From positions 4,297,001 to 4,361,000 of the forward strand of contig NZ_CP134228.1 in assembly GCF_031656215.1 (NCBI RefSeq): a stretch of DNA of 64,000 nucleotides, written 5' to 3'. Source of the DNA: Mesorhizobium koreense (GTDB taxonomy: Bacteria > Pseudomonadota > Alphaproteobacteria > Rhizobiales > Rhizobiaceae). The notes beneath the pieces are model-generated. The model did no database searches, was not told the origin of the DNA, and was given only the letters and a program-made list of their open reading frames with translations. Numbering within the stretch: position 1 is the first letter of the stretch; each line of letters opens with the position of its first letter. Below are positions 1 through 7,637 of the stretch, piece by piece. A program made the position numbers and the translations under genes.

Positions 1-508
1 TCAGCTTGTGCGGCCGCCAATCCGTCTCCGACAATATTTCGATTACCGGCACGTCACGCACGAGAAGCGCGTCGGCGACGAGCGAGCGATGGCAGCGCCA
101 CGGCACGGCCTCCGCGCACATGATCGCCGTGCGCTTTTCCCGGCCAAGCTTGACGAGTGTCTCCACCGCCTCGACGAAGGCCGGGGTCTGCATGTAATCG
201 GCGTACCCGCGAAAGCTGGCGTTGCGCCAGCCGGCATTCGGCGAATCCTTGCGGGTATGACGCAAGCCACCCAGTTCCGGCATCGGCCGGTATTCGATGC
301 CCTGTTTTGCCAATTCAGCAGGAAGCGTATCGGCATTGAACTGCGGGTTGCGGCGCGAACGCGGTATGGTTCGGATGTCGGCGAGGCGTTCGATGCCATA
401 GGCATGCAAAAGCTCGATGAAGCGCTCCAGCGGCAACGTCGAATGACCGACGGTGAAGATCGTGCCTCGCGGCCAATCTGGCATTTCCGGCAATCGTTTT
501 TCTTCCAT
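1..508 (-). CDS. DUF488 family protein, 3' end cut by window edge
   Basis: The minus-strand frame opens with ATG at 508 and runs off the left edge without a stop, giving at least 169 residues. Visible family motifs are an N-terminal FTVGHSTLPLERFIELL, then ADIRTIPRSRRNPQFN, and a C-terminal CAEAVPWRCHRSLVAD with the family's Cys/His residues. Family length is usually 150-190 residues, so almost all of the gene is here. Biochemical function is not established. The gene is divergent from the aminotransferase at 608 across a 99-base shared promoter region. Confidence 0.85.
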   Translation of the reverse strand, partial: MEEKRLPEMPDWPRGTIFTVGHSTLPLERFIELLHAYGIERLADIRTIPRSRRNPQFNADTLPAELAKQGIEYRPMPELGGLRHTRKDSPNAGWRNASFRGYADYMQTPAFVEAVETLVKLGREKRTAIMCAEAVPWRCHRSLVADALLVRDVPVIEILSETDWRPHKL

Positions 509-607
509 GCCGCCTATCTAGCGCGGCGCGCGGTTCGCCGACAGTTCATGATTGCCCGTCCTCCCCTTTCCCGCTACGTATCCGCGCCTGCTAACGGAAC
601 TTCCATC

Positions 608-1720
608 ATGCCCGATCGTCCGCGCCTCACAACGCTTGCCCAGTCGCTGCCGGCTACCGTTCCCTTTGTCGGTCCGGAGACGCAGGAAAGGCAGCGAGGC
701 CGACCCTTCCGCGCCCGCATCGGGGCCAACGAGAACGGCTTCGGCCCCTCGCCGAAGGTGGCGGAACGAATGGCCGCCGTCGCCGGCGAGATGTGGAAAT
801 ATTGCGATCCCGAGAACCACGACCTCAAGACGGCGCTGGCCGCGTATCATGGCGCGAAGCCGGAAAACATCGTCGTCGGCGAAGGGATCGACGGGCTGCT
901 CGGCCTCGTCGTGCGCCTGATGATCGAGCCCGGCATGCCCGTGGTGACGTCGCTCGGCGCCTATCCGACCTTCAACTATCATGTCGCCGGCTTCGGTGGC
1001 CGCCTCGTCGCCGTGCCCTATGTCGACGACCGCGAGGATCTGCAGTCCCTGCTCGACGCGGTGAAGCGCGAGAACGCGCCGCTCGTCTACCTCGCCAATC
1101 CGGACAACCCGATGGGAAGCTGGTGGGAAGCAGGCGAGATCACGCGTTTCATCGAGGCGCTGCCCGATACCACGCTGCTGGTGCTCGACGAGGCCTATGG
1201 CGAGATGGCGCCGGCCTCCGCCTTGCCACCGCTCGACACGGACCGGCCGAACGTGCTTCGCATGCGCACCTTCTCCAAGGCCTACGGGCTGGCGGGCATG
1301 CGCTGCGGTTACGCCATCGGCGAGACGGAAATGGTCCGCGCCTTCGACAAGGTGCGCAACCATTTCGGCATGTCGCGGATGACGCAGGAAGCCTGCCTGG
1401 CGGCGCTGGCCGACCAAGACTATTTGAAATCGACGCTGAAGAAGATCGCGGATTGCCGCATCCGCATCGCCGGCATCGCGCGGGAGAACGGCCTGACCGC
1501 CCTGCCCTCGGCCACCAATTTCGTCTCGATCGATTGCGGTCGCGGCGGCGCCTACGCGCTCAACGTGATGAACGCGCTTATCGCGCGCGACGTGTTCGTT
1601 CGGAAATCGATGGCACCAGGGCTCGACCGCGCCATCCGGGTAAGTTGCGGCCCCGAGAATGAGATCGCCATCTTCGCCGATGAATTCCCCGGAGCGCTTG
1701 CGGATGCGCGGGGAAATTAA
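608..1720 (+). CDS. HisC-like PLP-dependent aminotransferase
   Basis: A fold-type I aminotransferase of 370 residues, resembling histidinol-phosphate or aromatic aminotransferases. The PLP lysine is K224 in TFSKAYGLAG. Other marks are the LANPDNPMG loop that contacts the cofactor, LVLDEAYGE with the PLP-pyridine aspartate, and IRVSCG near the end with the substrate-carboxylate arginine. The frame stays open upstream to base 8 but that part is antisense to the DUF488 gene. ATG at 608 is where family similarity begins. No other histidine gene is near, so the true substrate (histidinol phosphate, phenylalanine or another) cannot be fixed from context. Confidence 0.9.
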   Translation: MPDRPRLTTLAQSLPATVPFVGPETQERQRGRPFRARIGANENGFGPSPKVAERMAAVAGEMWKYCDPENHDLKTALAAYHGAKPENIVVGEGIDGLLGLVVRLMIEPGMPVVTSLGAYPTFNYHVAGFGGRLVAVPYVDDREDLQSLLDAVKRENAPLVYLANPDNPMGSWWEAGEITRFIEALPDTTLLVLDEAYGEMAPASALPPLDTDRPNVLRMRTFSKAYGLAGMRCGYAIGETEMVRAFDKVRNHFGMSRMTQEACLAALADQDYLKSTLKKIADCRIRIAGIARENGLTALPSATNFVSIDCGRGGAYALNVMNALIARDVFVRKSMAPGLDRAIRVSCGPENEIAIFADEFPGALADARGN

Positions 1721-1737
1721 AGGCTCGTTGGACGACA

Positions 1738-1964
1738 ATGCGTCCTTCGAGGCTCGCTCCGCTCGCACCTCAGGATGAGGGAGTCAGAGTCCGCTCCGCT
1801 CGCATATCAAGGGAAGTGATGTTTGTTTCTGCGTGGTCGTACTCGTGGGTACCTCGCAGGCAGGCTTCAATTGATTCTTTGAAGTTCGCTGTACTTCAGG
1901 ATGAGGGCTTTGGCACGAACCTCCCTCATCCTGAGGTGCGAGCGGAGCGAGCCTCGAAGGACGC
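1738..1964. repeat. Long inverted repeat, family A, copy 1
   Basis: The left arm at about 1738-1783 (beginning TGCGTCCTTCGAGGCTCGC) returns as its reverse complement at about 1921-1964, with about 137 bases between. It lies in the convergent space between the aminotransferase and the MarR-GNAT gene. Related copies occur at 14895-15053 and 52480-52616. This is a rhizobial RIME-like intergenic palindrome. It could also act as a transcription end, but there is no T-run. Confidence 0.85.
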
Positions 1965-1989
1965 GCGGCAGGAATGCCGGCTTACAGCC

Positions 1990-2913
1990 TCAAAGTTCCA
2001 GCTCCCAGTTCTGGCCGACAAGGTCCTTGCCGAAACTGTGGTGGCGTTCCTCCTCGACGAGCACGAACCCGGCCTTTTGATAAATTTTGCGGGCGGCGGT
2101 CAGCACGTCGTTGGTCCATAAGACGAGCTTGCGATAACCCGAGGCGCGCGCGGTCGCGATGCATTCGTCCACCAGCCGGCGACCGACGCCGAGGCCGCGC
2201 GCTGAAGGCTCGACATAGAGCAGGCGCAGCTTGGCCGTCTCCTCGTCCTTGCGGACGAGGAAGACCGAGCCGATCACGCTTCCGTCGCGCTCGGCGACCC
2301 AGCAATATTCCTTGCCCGGCTTGAAGTTCAGCACGAAATCGGAGCAGATGCCGGCGATCAGCCCCTCATAGCCGATATCCCAGCCATATTCCTCTGCATA
2401 GAGTACAGCCTGACGGTGGATGATCCAGCCCATGTCGCCGATGCGATAGGGGCGGATCTCGACCTCGTTTCCCTGCCCTTGCGGCCCGAGCATCCTTTCG
2501 ATCCCGGCCATGGAAGCGGTCAGCCGCCGCCTTTCCTCTTCCTTGAGTGGAGAAAGCATGCGGCCGATATCGATATCGGCCTTGGCCCACAAATCCGCCA
2601 TCACCTTTTGTCCCTCCGCCGTCAGGCTCAGCCGGCGGCGGCGACGGTCGCCCTCGTCCGGCTCGGCGGCGAGCAACCCGGATGCCGCGAAGCGCTTCAG
2701 GATGCGGGCGAGATAGGCCGGATCGAGGCCGAGATCCCGGCCGATGTCGACGGCGAAGGGAGATGGACCGTGCGCAAGCTCGAACAGGATGCGCGCTTCG
2801 ACAAGCGTGAAGGCGCTTTGTGTCAGCGTCTCGTTCAGGAAGCCGGCGGTGCGGGTGTAGAAGCGGTTGAACCGGCGAACATCCGCGACCTGCGCGGCAA
2901 AGGTCTTGTCCAT
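1990..2913 (-). CDS. MarR-type regulator fused to GNAT acetyltransferase
   Basis: A 307-residue two-domain protein. Residues about 1-145 form a MarR winged helix (LDPAYLARILKRFAASGLL recognition region, then the DRRRRRLSLTAEG wing). Residues about 150-307 are a GNAT N-acetyltransferase with the acetyl-CoA loop GLGVGRRLVDECI and the typical WTNDVLTAARKIYQKAGF end. The fusion is widespread in proteobacteria; acetyl acceptor and ligand are unknown. I chose ATG 2913, preceded by GGAG, over the TTG at 2949. Two palindromes directly upstream suggest autorepression. Confidence 0.92.
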   Translation of the reverse strand: MDKTFAAQVADVRRFNRFYTRTAGFLNETLTQSAFTLVEARILFELAHGPSPFAVDIGRDLGLDPAYLARILKRFAASGLLAAEPDEGDRRRRRLSLTAEGQKVMADLWAKADIDIGRMLSPLKEEERRRLTASMAGIERMLGPQGQGNEVEIRPYRIGDMGWIIHRQAVLYAEEYGWDIGYEGLIAGICSDFVLNFKPGKEYCWVAERDGSVIGSVFLVRKDEETAKLRLLYVEPSARGLGVGRRLVDECIATARASGYRKLVLWTNDVLTAARKIYQKAGFVLVEEERHHSFGKDLVGQNWELEL

Positions 2914-2953
2914 CGTCGTCTCCGTGGCAATCGAAGCGAAGAATATCAAATTA

Positions 2954-2989
2954 ATGGACGAAGTCCATCATTATGCTGGACAGCGTCCA
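2954..2989 (-). promoter_or_regulatory. Tandem palindromic operators upstream of MarR-GNAT gene
   Basis: Two imperfectly repeated palindromes with the same design: ATGGAC-3 nt-GTCCAT at 2954-2968 and TGGAC-3 nt-GTCCA at 2977-2989. Their centres (2961 and 2983) are 22 bp apart, about two helical turns, so two MarR dimers could bind the same DNA face. They lie about 40-75 bp ahead of the chosen start. Regulator binding is inferred. Confidence 0.65.
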
Positions 2990-3190
2990 TTTAACGCCGT
3001 TTCCTATCAGGTAACAATCCGGCGTTGCAGATCACCTACTTTACGTTGAAATAAGTGATTAACACAACGTTAGGAATACTGCTTTAAGTTGAATAAAGAG
3101 GGGCTTGGCATCTCCGCGCCCAAGGCGGGCACGGCAGCGAATGCCAGTGGGACCCGGCGCCGTCAGGTGCCGGAGGGGGCAAGTTACCGC

Positions 3191-4264
3191 ATGCAGCCGT
3201 CGGAAGCGTCGGGCGCGCGCCCGCTCGATATTGCCAGCAAGATCGCGCTGACGCTGCGCCAGATGGGCATTCCCGGCCTGCCCCGGAACTATGAGCTTTT
3301 CTACGAAGCCTATACGGGCACGAACCAGGCGCTGATCGCCGATATCATCGATCTCGGCACGAAAGCGACACAGGCCAGGCTCGACACCATCAGCGCCCGG
3401 CATCTCGGGCGCGGACGTGCCGAAGACGTCGTGGAAAGCGCCCGCAGCGAAATCGCCGGCAAGATCGATGAAGTCATGATGCTCCTGCTCAAGGAGCGTA
3501 AGTCGCTGGAAAGCTACGGCAAGTTCCTCGACGAGACCTCTTCGGGCATCGGCGACAGGACGGCGCTTACCAAGGAGCTTCTGGCCAGGATCGTCGGCGT
3601 GATGGCGACCGCGACCGGCACCACCATCGACCATGGCAAGCAGATCGCGCGCTCGATGGCCGACAAGTCGGCGGAGCTCGAAAAAGTCAAATCCACGCTC
3701 GAAGAATACAAACGGCTGGCCGATACCGATCCGCTCACCCAGATCCACAACCGCCGTGCCTTCGACAACGCACTGACAGGCATCTACGCGCACAGCAAGG
3801 CGATGCTGCCCGGATCGCTCATCATCGCCGACATCGACGATTTCAAGCGCATCAACGACTGCTACGGCCACCCGACCGGCGACCATATCATCCAGAACGT
3901 CGCCGCGATCCTGCAGGCGATCGCGCCGAGCGGCGTCTTCGTCGCGCGCACCGGCGGCGAGGAGTTCGCGCTACTCACGAGAAGCGGCGGCGAACAGGCT
4001 GTCGCCGAGCTGGCCGAGCAGGTGCGCATGGCCATCGAGCACGGCGACTATTCCAGTCTCCAGAACAGCGAGCCCTGCGGCCCGATCACCGTCTCGATGG
4101 GAATGTGCATGGCATCCGAAGCGGGCTCGCCCGACGACCTCTACGCCAAGGCCGACCGGGCGCTCTATGCCTCCAAAACCGGAGGTCGCAACCGCGTCAC
4201 ACTGCATTCCTCACTCGCCAAGGGCGAGTTCCGCAAGGGCTGGATGCTTTACAAGAACGATTAG
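3191..4264 (+). CDS. GGDEF-domain diguanylate cyclase
   Basis: A 357-residue soluble diguanylate cyclase making cyclic di-GMP from two GTP. The N-terminal ~165 residues are helical and match no sensor domain I can name. The C-terminal GGDEF domain starts near LADTDPLTQIHNRRAFD and has an intact active site GGEEF at residues 255-259. The position of the inhibitory RxxD site is PxxV, so product feedback is probably absent. A longer frame with a TTG start exists (3089), but GGAGG about 11 bases before ATG 3191 supports the shorter form. No EAL domain follows. Confidence 0.88.
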   Translation: MQPSEASGARPLDIASKIALTLRQMGIPGLPRNYELFYEAYTGTNQALIADIIDLGTKATQARLDTISARHLGRGRAEDVVESARSEIAGKIDEVMMLLLKERKSLESYGKFLDETSSGIGDRTALTKELLARIVGVMATATGTTIDHGKQIARSMADKSAELEKVKSTLEEYKRLADTDPLTQIHNRRAFDNALTGIYAHSKAMLPGSLIIADIDDFKRINDCYGHPTGDHIIQNVAAILQAIAPSGVFVARTGGEEFALLTRSGGEQAVAELAEQVRMAIEHGDYSSLQNSEPCGPITVSMGMCMASEAGSPDDLYAKADRALYASKTGGRNRVTLHSSLAKGEFRKGWMLYKND

Positions 4265-4360
4265 AGCACGGGAACAGGCGGGCTATAGCGCAAAGAAGCT
4301 CTCTCGCCGGGGACCGAACGTGTCCCTTTTTACTGGGCGGTCATCGCCTATGAGGTTCGA

Positions 4361-4499
4361 CCCCCACTCCGATCAGCTTCGCTGACCACCTCTCCCCTGA
4401 TCGACGGGGGAGAGGAAGTGGCGGTCGCAACGCCTTGCTCCTTTCCTCGCCCCCACGAAGTGGGGGAGAGGTGGCGCGCGAAGCGCGACGGAGTGGGGG
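4361..4499. repeat. Long inverted repeat, family B
   Basis: CCCCCACTCCG at 4361 pairs with CGGAGTGGGGG ending at 4499. The inner CCACCTCTCCCC pairs with GGGGGAGAGGTGG, and a third GGGGGAGAGG lies between them. The element fills the convergent space between the diguanylate cyclase and acylphosphatase genes and resembles palindromic elements common in rhizobial intergenic DNA. It could fold into a strong hairpin in RNA from either strand. Confidence 0.8.
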
Positions 4500-4526
4500 A
4501 ACATCCGCCGTAAGCTATAACGCCGG

Positions 4527-4811
4527 CTATCGAGCAATCCGGAAGCCACTGCCCATATCCTCCTGGATCGAGGCTTCGGAGGAAACCTTCGTCACCGCCG
4601 CACCCGGCGGTCCGACCCGAAGCATGTCCAGCATCCGCTCGACACTCTCTTGCGGCCCTTCCAGGCGCGCAGTCACCGAGCTGTCCGCCTCGTTGCGCAC
4701 CCAGCCGACAAGACCGAGTGCCTGAGCTTCGTGAAGGGTCCACGCACGAAAGCCGACGCCCTGAACGCGGCCTTCGATCCTGACAAGCACGGCCTTCGTC
4801 TCTATTTCCAT
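4527..4811 (-). CDS. acyP: Acylphosphatase
   Basis: A 94-residue protein of standard acylphosphatase size, hydrolysing carboxyl-phosphate bonds of small acyl phosphates. It carries the signature VRIEGRVQGVGFRAW with the phosphate-binding loop and catalytic arginine, followed by GWVRNEADSSVTARLEG with the catalytic asparagine. It stands alone on the minus strand, divergent from the TetR gene at 4974. Confidence 0.95.
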   Translation of the reverse strand: MEIETKAVLVRIEGRVQGVGFRAWTLHEAQALGLVGWVRNEADSSVTARLEGPQESVERMLDMLRVGPPGAAVTKVSSEASIQEDMGSGFRIAR

Positions 4812-4922
4812 CGACCCGCCTTCGCTTGCGCCTTCTCCAGTTCCTCAATCTGTCACTTTCCGCCCTGAATTCAATCGCTGTCCGCGGAAAGAGACCGGCG
4901 CCCCAGCCTCTCGTCGTCGCCC

Positions 4923-4963
4923 TTGAATTAATTGAACGTTTGTTTTATTATTCACCTCGGAGG
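4923..4963 (+). promoter_or_regulatory. Promoter and RBS of TetR-ivd operon, with internal candidate operator
   Basis: A sigma70-type promoter: -35 TTGAAT at 4923-4928, 17-base spacer, -10 TATTAT at 4946-4951. The ribosome site GGAGG at 4959-4963 lies 10 bases before ATG 4974. An imperfect inverted repeat, TTGAAC-4 nt-GTTTTA, lies inside the spacer at about 4932-4947, where a bound TetR dimer would block polymerase. The boxes are read directly; operator function is inferred. Confidence 0.55.
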
Positions 4964-4973
4964 ATTTTCGATC

Positions 4974-5603
4974 ATGGCACGGACGACGGGTTCCGACGGT
5001 GAACGCACCGAACGAGCGCTGCGCGAAGCGGCGCTGACGCTGATGGCGCGCCATGGTTATGACGCCGTGACCATGCGCCAGCTCGCCGCCGAAGTGGGGG
5101 TGCAGGCGGCCGCGCTCTACCGCTATTTCCCGACCAAGGAAGACCTTCTCTTCACGCTCATGCGCGAGCATATGGAGGGGCTGCTGGCCGCGTGGGAGAA
5201 GGCGCGCCCCTCCTCTCCCGCTCCGACGGCGCGGCTTTCCGCTTTCGTGCGCAACCATATCCGTTTCCATGTCGAACGGCGCCATTCGACCCATGTATCG
5301 AACATGGAACTCAGGAGCCTGTCGCGCGAGCGGCTGACGTCCATGCTGAGGCTGCGCTCCGCCTATGAGAAGGAGTTGCGCCAGATCCTGCGCGATGGGG
5401 CGGAGGATGGCACGTTCGCGGTAGAGGAGCCGGCGCTGACGGCGATGGCGATCATCCAGATGATCACCGGCGTCATCGTCTGGTTCCGCCCCGATGAACG
5501 GCTCTCGGTCGAGGAAGTCGCGGAAACCTATCTCGGCATGACACTGCGCCTCGTCGGCGCGAAAACGACAACGATAAAAGAGCGGGAGAAGGCAGATGTA
5601 TGA
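4974..5603 (+). CDS. TetR family regulator, probably of leucine/isovalerate catabolism
   Basis: A 209-residue TetR regulator. The N-terminal helix-turn-helix is clear ([19 protein letters not shown], then [14 protein letters not shown]) and a helical ligand domain follows. The start is ATG 4974 behind GGAGG. The 3' end overlaps the isovaleryl-CoA dehydrogenase start by 8 bases, so the two genes share a transcript and this protein probably controls that operon, perhaps sensing an acyl-CoA. The ligand cannot be read from sequence. Confidence 0.9.
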   Translation: MARTTGSDGERTERALREAALTLMARHGYDAVTMRQLAAEVGVQAAALYRYFPTKEDLLFTLMREHMEGLLAAWEKARPSSPAPTARLSAFVRNHIRFHVERRHSTHVSNMELRSLSRERLTSMLRLRSAYEKELRQILRDGAEDGTFAVEEPALTAMAIIQMITGVIVWFRPDERLSVEEVAETYLGMTLRLVGAKTTTIKEREKADV

Positions 5604-6759
5604 TCATTCGATGAATTTCGGCCTCGGCGAGGACATCGAGGCACTGCGCGACCTCGTCCGCCGCTTCGTGCGCGACGAGATCGCGCCGAAGGCGGCCGAG
5701 ATCGACCGCGAGAACGATTTTCCCGCCGAGCTTTGGGAAAAGCTTGGCTCCATCGGCGTGCTCGGCATGACCGCCGACCCCGACTATGGCGGCTCGGGCA
5801 TGACCTATCTCGCTCATGTCATCGCCATGGAGGAAATCTCGCGCGGCTCGGCGGCCGTCGGCCTCTCCTACGGCGCGCACTCCAATCTCTGCGTCAACCA
5901 GATCAACCGCTGGGGCACGCCCGAGCAGAAGGCCAGATATCTGCCCGGCCTTTGTGCCGGCACGGCAGTCGGCGCGCTCGCCATGTCGGAGCCGGGCTCC
6001 GGCTCCGACGTGGTGTCGATGAAGCTCCGCGCCGACAAGAAGAACGACCGCTATGTACTGAACGGCAACAAGATGTGGATCACCAACGGGCCAGATGCTT
6101 CGACGCTCGTGGTCTATGCCAAGACGCAGCCGACCATGGGCTCGCGCGGCATCACCACCTTCCTGATCGAGCGTGAGATGAAGGGTTTCTCCGTCGCGCA
6201 GAAGCTCGACAAGCTCGGCATGCGCGGCTCCAACACCGGCGAACTCGTGTTCGAGGATGTGGAAGTGCCCTTCGAGAACGTGCTCGGCGAGGAGGGCAAG
6301 GGCGTCGAGGTGCTGATGTCCGGGCTCGACTATGAGCGCGTGGTGCTGTCGGGCGGGCCGCTCGGCATCATGGCCGCCTGCCTCGACGTCGCCGTGCCAT
6401 ACGTGCAGCAGCGGCGGCAGTTCGGCCAGGCGATCGGCGATTTCCAGCTCGTCCAGGGCAAGATGGCGGACATGTATACGCAGCTCAACGCCTGCCGCGC
6501 CTATGTCTACGCCGTGGCATCGGCCTGCGACCGCGGCGAGACGACGCGTAAGGATTCGGCCGGCTGCATCCTCTACGCCGCCGAACGCGCCACCCAGACC
6601 GCGCTCGACGCCATCCAGATGCTCGGCGGCAATGGATATATCAACGATTATCCGACCGGGCGGCTCCTGCGCGACGCCAAGCTCTACGAGATTGGCGCTG
6701 GAACGAGCGAGATAAGGCGCTGGCTGATCGGAAGGGAAATGATGGGGGAACAAACATAA
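5596..6759 (+). CDS. ivd: Isovaleryl-CoA dehydrogenase
   Basis: A 387-residue FAD-dependent acyl-CoA dehydrogenase that oxidises isovaleryl-CoA to 3-methylcrotonyl-CoA in leucine breakdown. The catalytic glutamate is E247 in [12 protein letters not shown], the position used by isovaleryl-CoA dehydrogenases rather than the C-terminal site of short-chain enzymes. FAD-binding segments include [13 protein letters not shown] and the C-terminal [13 protein letters not shown]. Translation is coupled to the TetR gene. The next pathway enzyme, methylcrotonyl-CoA carboxylase, has its beta subunit downstream after vapBC. Confidence 0.95.
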   Translation: MYDHSMNFGLGEDIEALRDLVRRFVRDEIAPKAAEIDRENDFPAELWEKLGSIGVLGMTADPDYGGSGMTYLAHVIAMEEISRGSAAVGLSYGAHSNLCVNQINRWGTPEQKARYLPGLCAGTAVGALAMSEPGSGSDVVSMKLRADKKNDRYVLNGNKMWITNGPDASTLVVYAKTQPTMGSRGITTFLIEREMKGFSVAQKLDKLGMRGSNTGELVFEDVEVPFENVLGEEGKGVEVLMSGLDYERVVLSGGPLGIMAACLDVAVPYVQQRRQFGQAIGDFQLVQGKMADMYTQLNACRAYVYAVASACDRGETTRKDSAGCILYAAERATQTALDAIQMLGGNGYINDYPTGRLLRDAKLYEIGAGTSEIRRWLIGREMMGEQT

Positions 6760-6807
6760 ATGGCAGAACATGGATAATTTGCCATTTCTGGCGATAAATG
6801 CCATATT
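6758..6807 (+). promoter_or_regulatory. vapBC promoter with overlapping inverted repeat
   Basis: Between ivd and vapB lie a -35 TTGCCA (6779-6784), a 17-base spacer and a -10 CATATT (6802-6807). A perfect 8-base inverted repeat, AAATGGCA at 6758-6765 and TGCCATTT at 6780-6787, overlaps the -35, and a further TGCCAT lies at 6799-6804. This matches an autoregulated VapBC promoter. Binding is inferred. Confidence 0.55.
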
Positions 6808-6834
6808 GAAAGGGTAATGACAGGAGGTGTTTCC

Positions 6835-7218
6835 ATGCCTGCCCGCAAAGGCTTCGCCGAAGAGCCACGGCCATTCGACCACGACGACAGCGGCCTTCGA
6901 TCCGTCGATTACACACGGCTGAAGATCGATTCCGCCGGCCGCATCGTGATCCCCGCAGAGATGCGGACCGCGATGCTGGTGAAGCCCGGCGACACGGTGA
7001 CGGCCGAGGTCGTAAACGGCGAATTCCGCATCGTCTCGGCCGAGATAGTGCTGCGGCAAATCCAGGCTTTGGCGCGCCAGCACAAGCAGCCTGGCGTCGA
7101 TGAAGTCGATGAATTCATCGCCGACCGCCGGGAGGAAGCGCGGCGTGTGGACGAACGCTTTGATCGGCTGGAGCGCGAAGCAGCGGAAATTGCGGCGGCG
7201 CGCAACCAGAAAAAATGA
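6835..7218 (+). CDS. vapB: AbrB/VapB-type antitoxin
   Basis: A 127-residue antitoxin. An AbrB/SpoVT swapped-hairpin DNA-binding domain covers about residues 30-75 (KIDSAGRIVIPAEMR, then VKPGDTVTAEV). A charged helical tail, rich in Glu and Arg, is expected to wrap and inhibit the PIN toxin. AGGAGG eight bases before ATG 6835 fixes the start. The stop overlaps the vapC start as ATGA. The pair sits between two leucine-catabolism genes but has its own promoter. Confidence 0.9.
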   Translation: MPARKGFAEEPRPFDHDDSGLRSVDYTRLKIDSAGRIVIPAEMRTAMLVKPGDTVTAEVVNGEFRIVSAEIVLRQIQALARQHKQPGVDEVDEFIADRREEARRVDERFDRLEREAAEIAAARNQKK

Positions 7219-7598
7219 CCCGCTACGTCTATGACAGTTCTGCCTTGTTGGCGATCATTCTCGGCGAGTCCGGTGCGGATGTCGCCAGTGCAAACATTGC
7301 GAACGCGATGGTTTCCAGTGTCAATCTCGCCGAAACCTTTTCCCGAGCCGAGGACAAAGGAATCCCCGTGGACAAGACGGAGCGGTTCCTGGCGGGCAAA
7401 GCGGTTCAGTTTGTCGAATTCGACGCCGATCTCGCCCGCGTTGTGGGTGCAATGCGGGCCAAAACGCGCAGTCGAGGCCTGTCGCTCGGCGACCGTGCCT
7501 GTATCGCGCTTGCATTGAGGGAGCGAGCGACGATCATGACCGCCGATCGCGTCTGGGCCGAACTCGATCTGCCCTGTAAGGTCGAACTTATTCGTTGA
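7215..7598 (+). CDS. vapC: VapC-type PIN-domain ribonuclease toxin
   Basis: A 127-residue PIN nuclease with the full acidic set: D7 (YVYDSSALLA), E40 (NLAETFSR), D93 (LGDRACIALA) and D111 (MTADRVW). VapC toxins are Mg-dependent RNases that usually cut tRNA or rRNA. It is coupled by ATGA to the antitoxin gene. mccB follows 39 bases later, so transcription from the vapBC promoter could continue into mccB. The RNA target is unknown. Confidence 0.92.
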   Translation: MTRYVYDSSALLAIILGESGADVASANIANAMVSSVNLAETFSRAEDKGIPVDKTERFLAGKAVQFVEFDADLARVVGAMRAKTRSRGLSLGDRACIALALRERATIMTADRVWAELDLPCKVELIR

Positions 7599-7637
7599 TT
7601 TCCGGCGCCAGCCGCCAGCGCCGATATTGGAGATTTC

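Noticed and set aside
8-607. Upstream extension of the aminotransferase frame to base 8
   Set aside because: It is antisense to the DUF488 gene and shows no family similarity; high G+C leaves antisense frames open by chance.
518-1768. 416-codon minus-strand frame opposite the aminotransferase
   Set aside because: Its product is His/Arg/Gly-rich without motif, a mirror of the real gene's codon bias.
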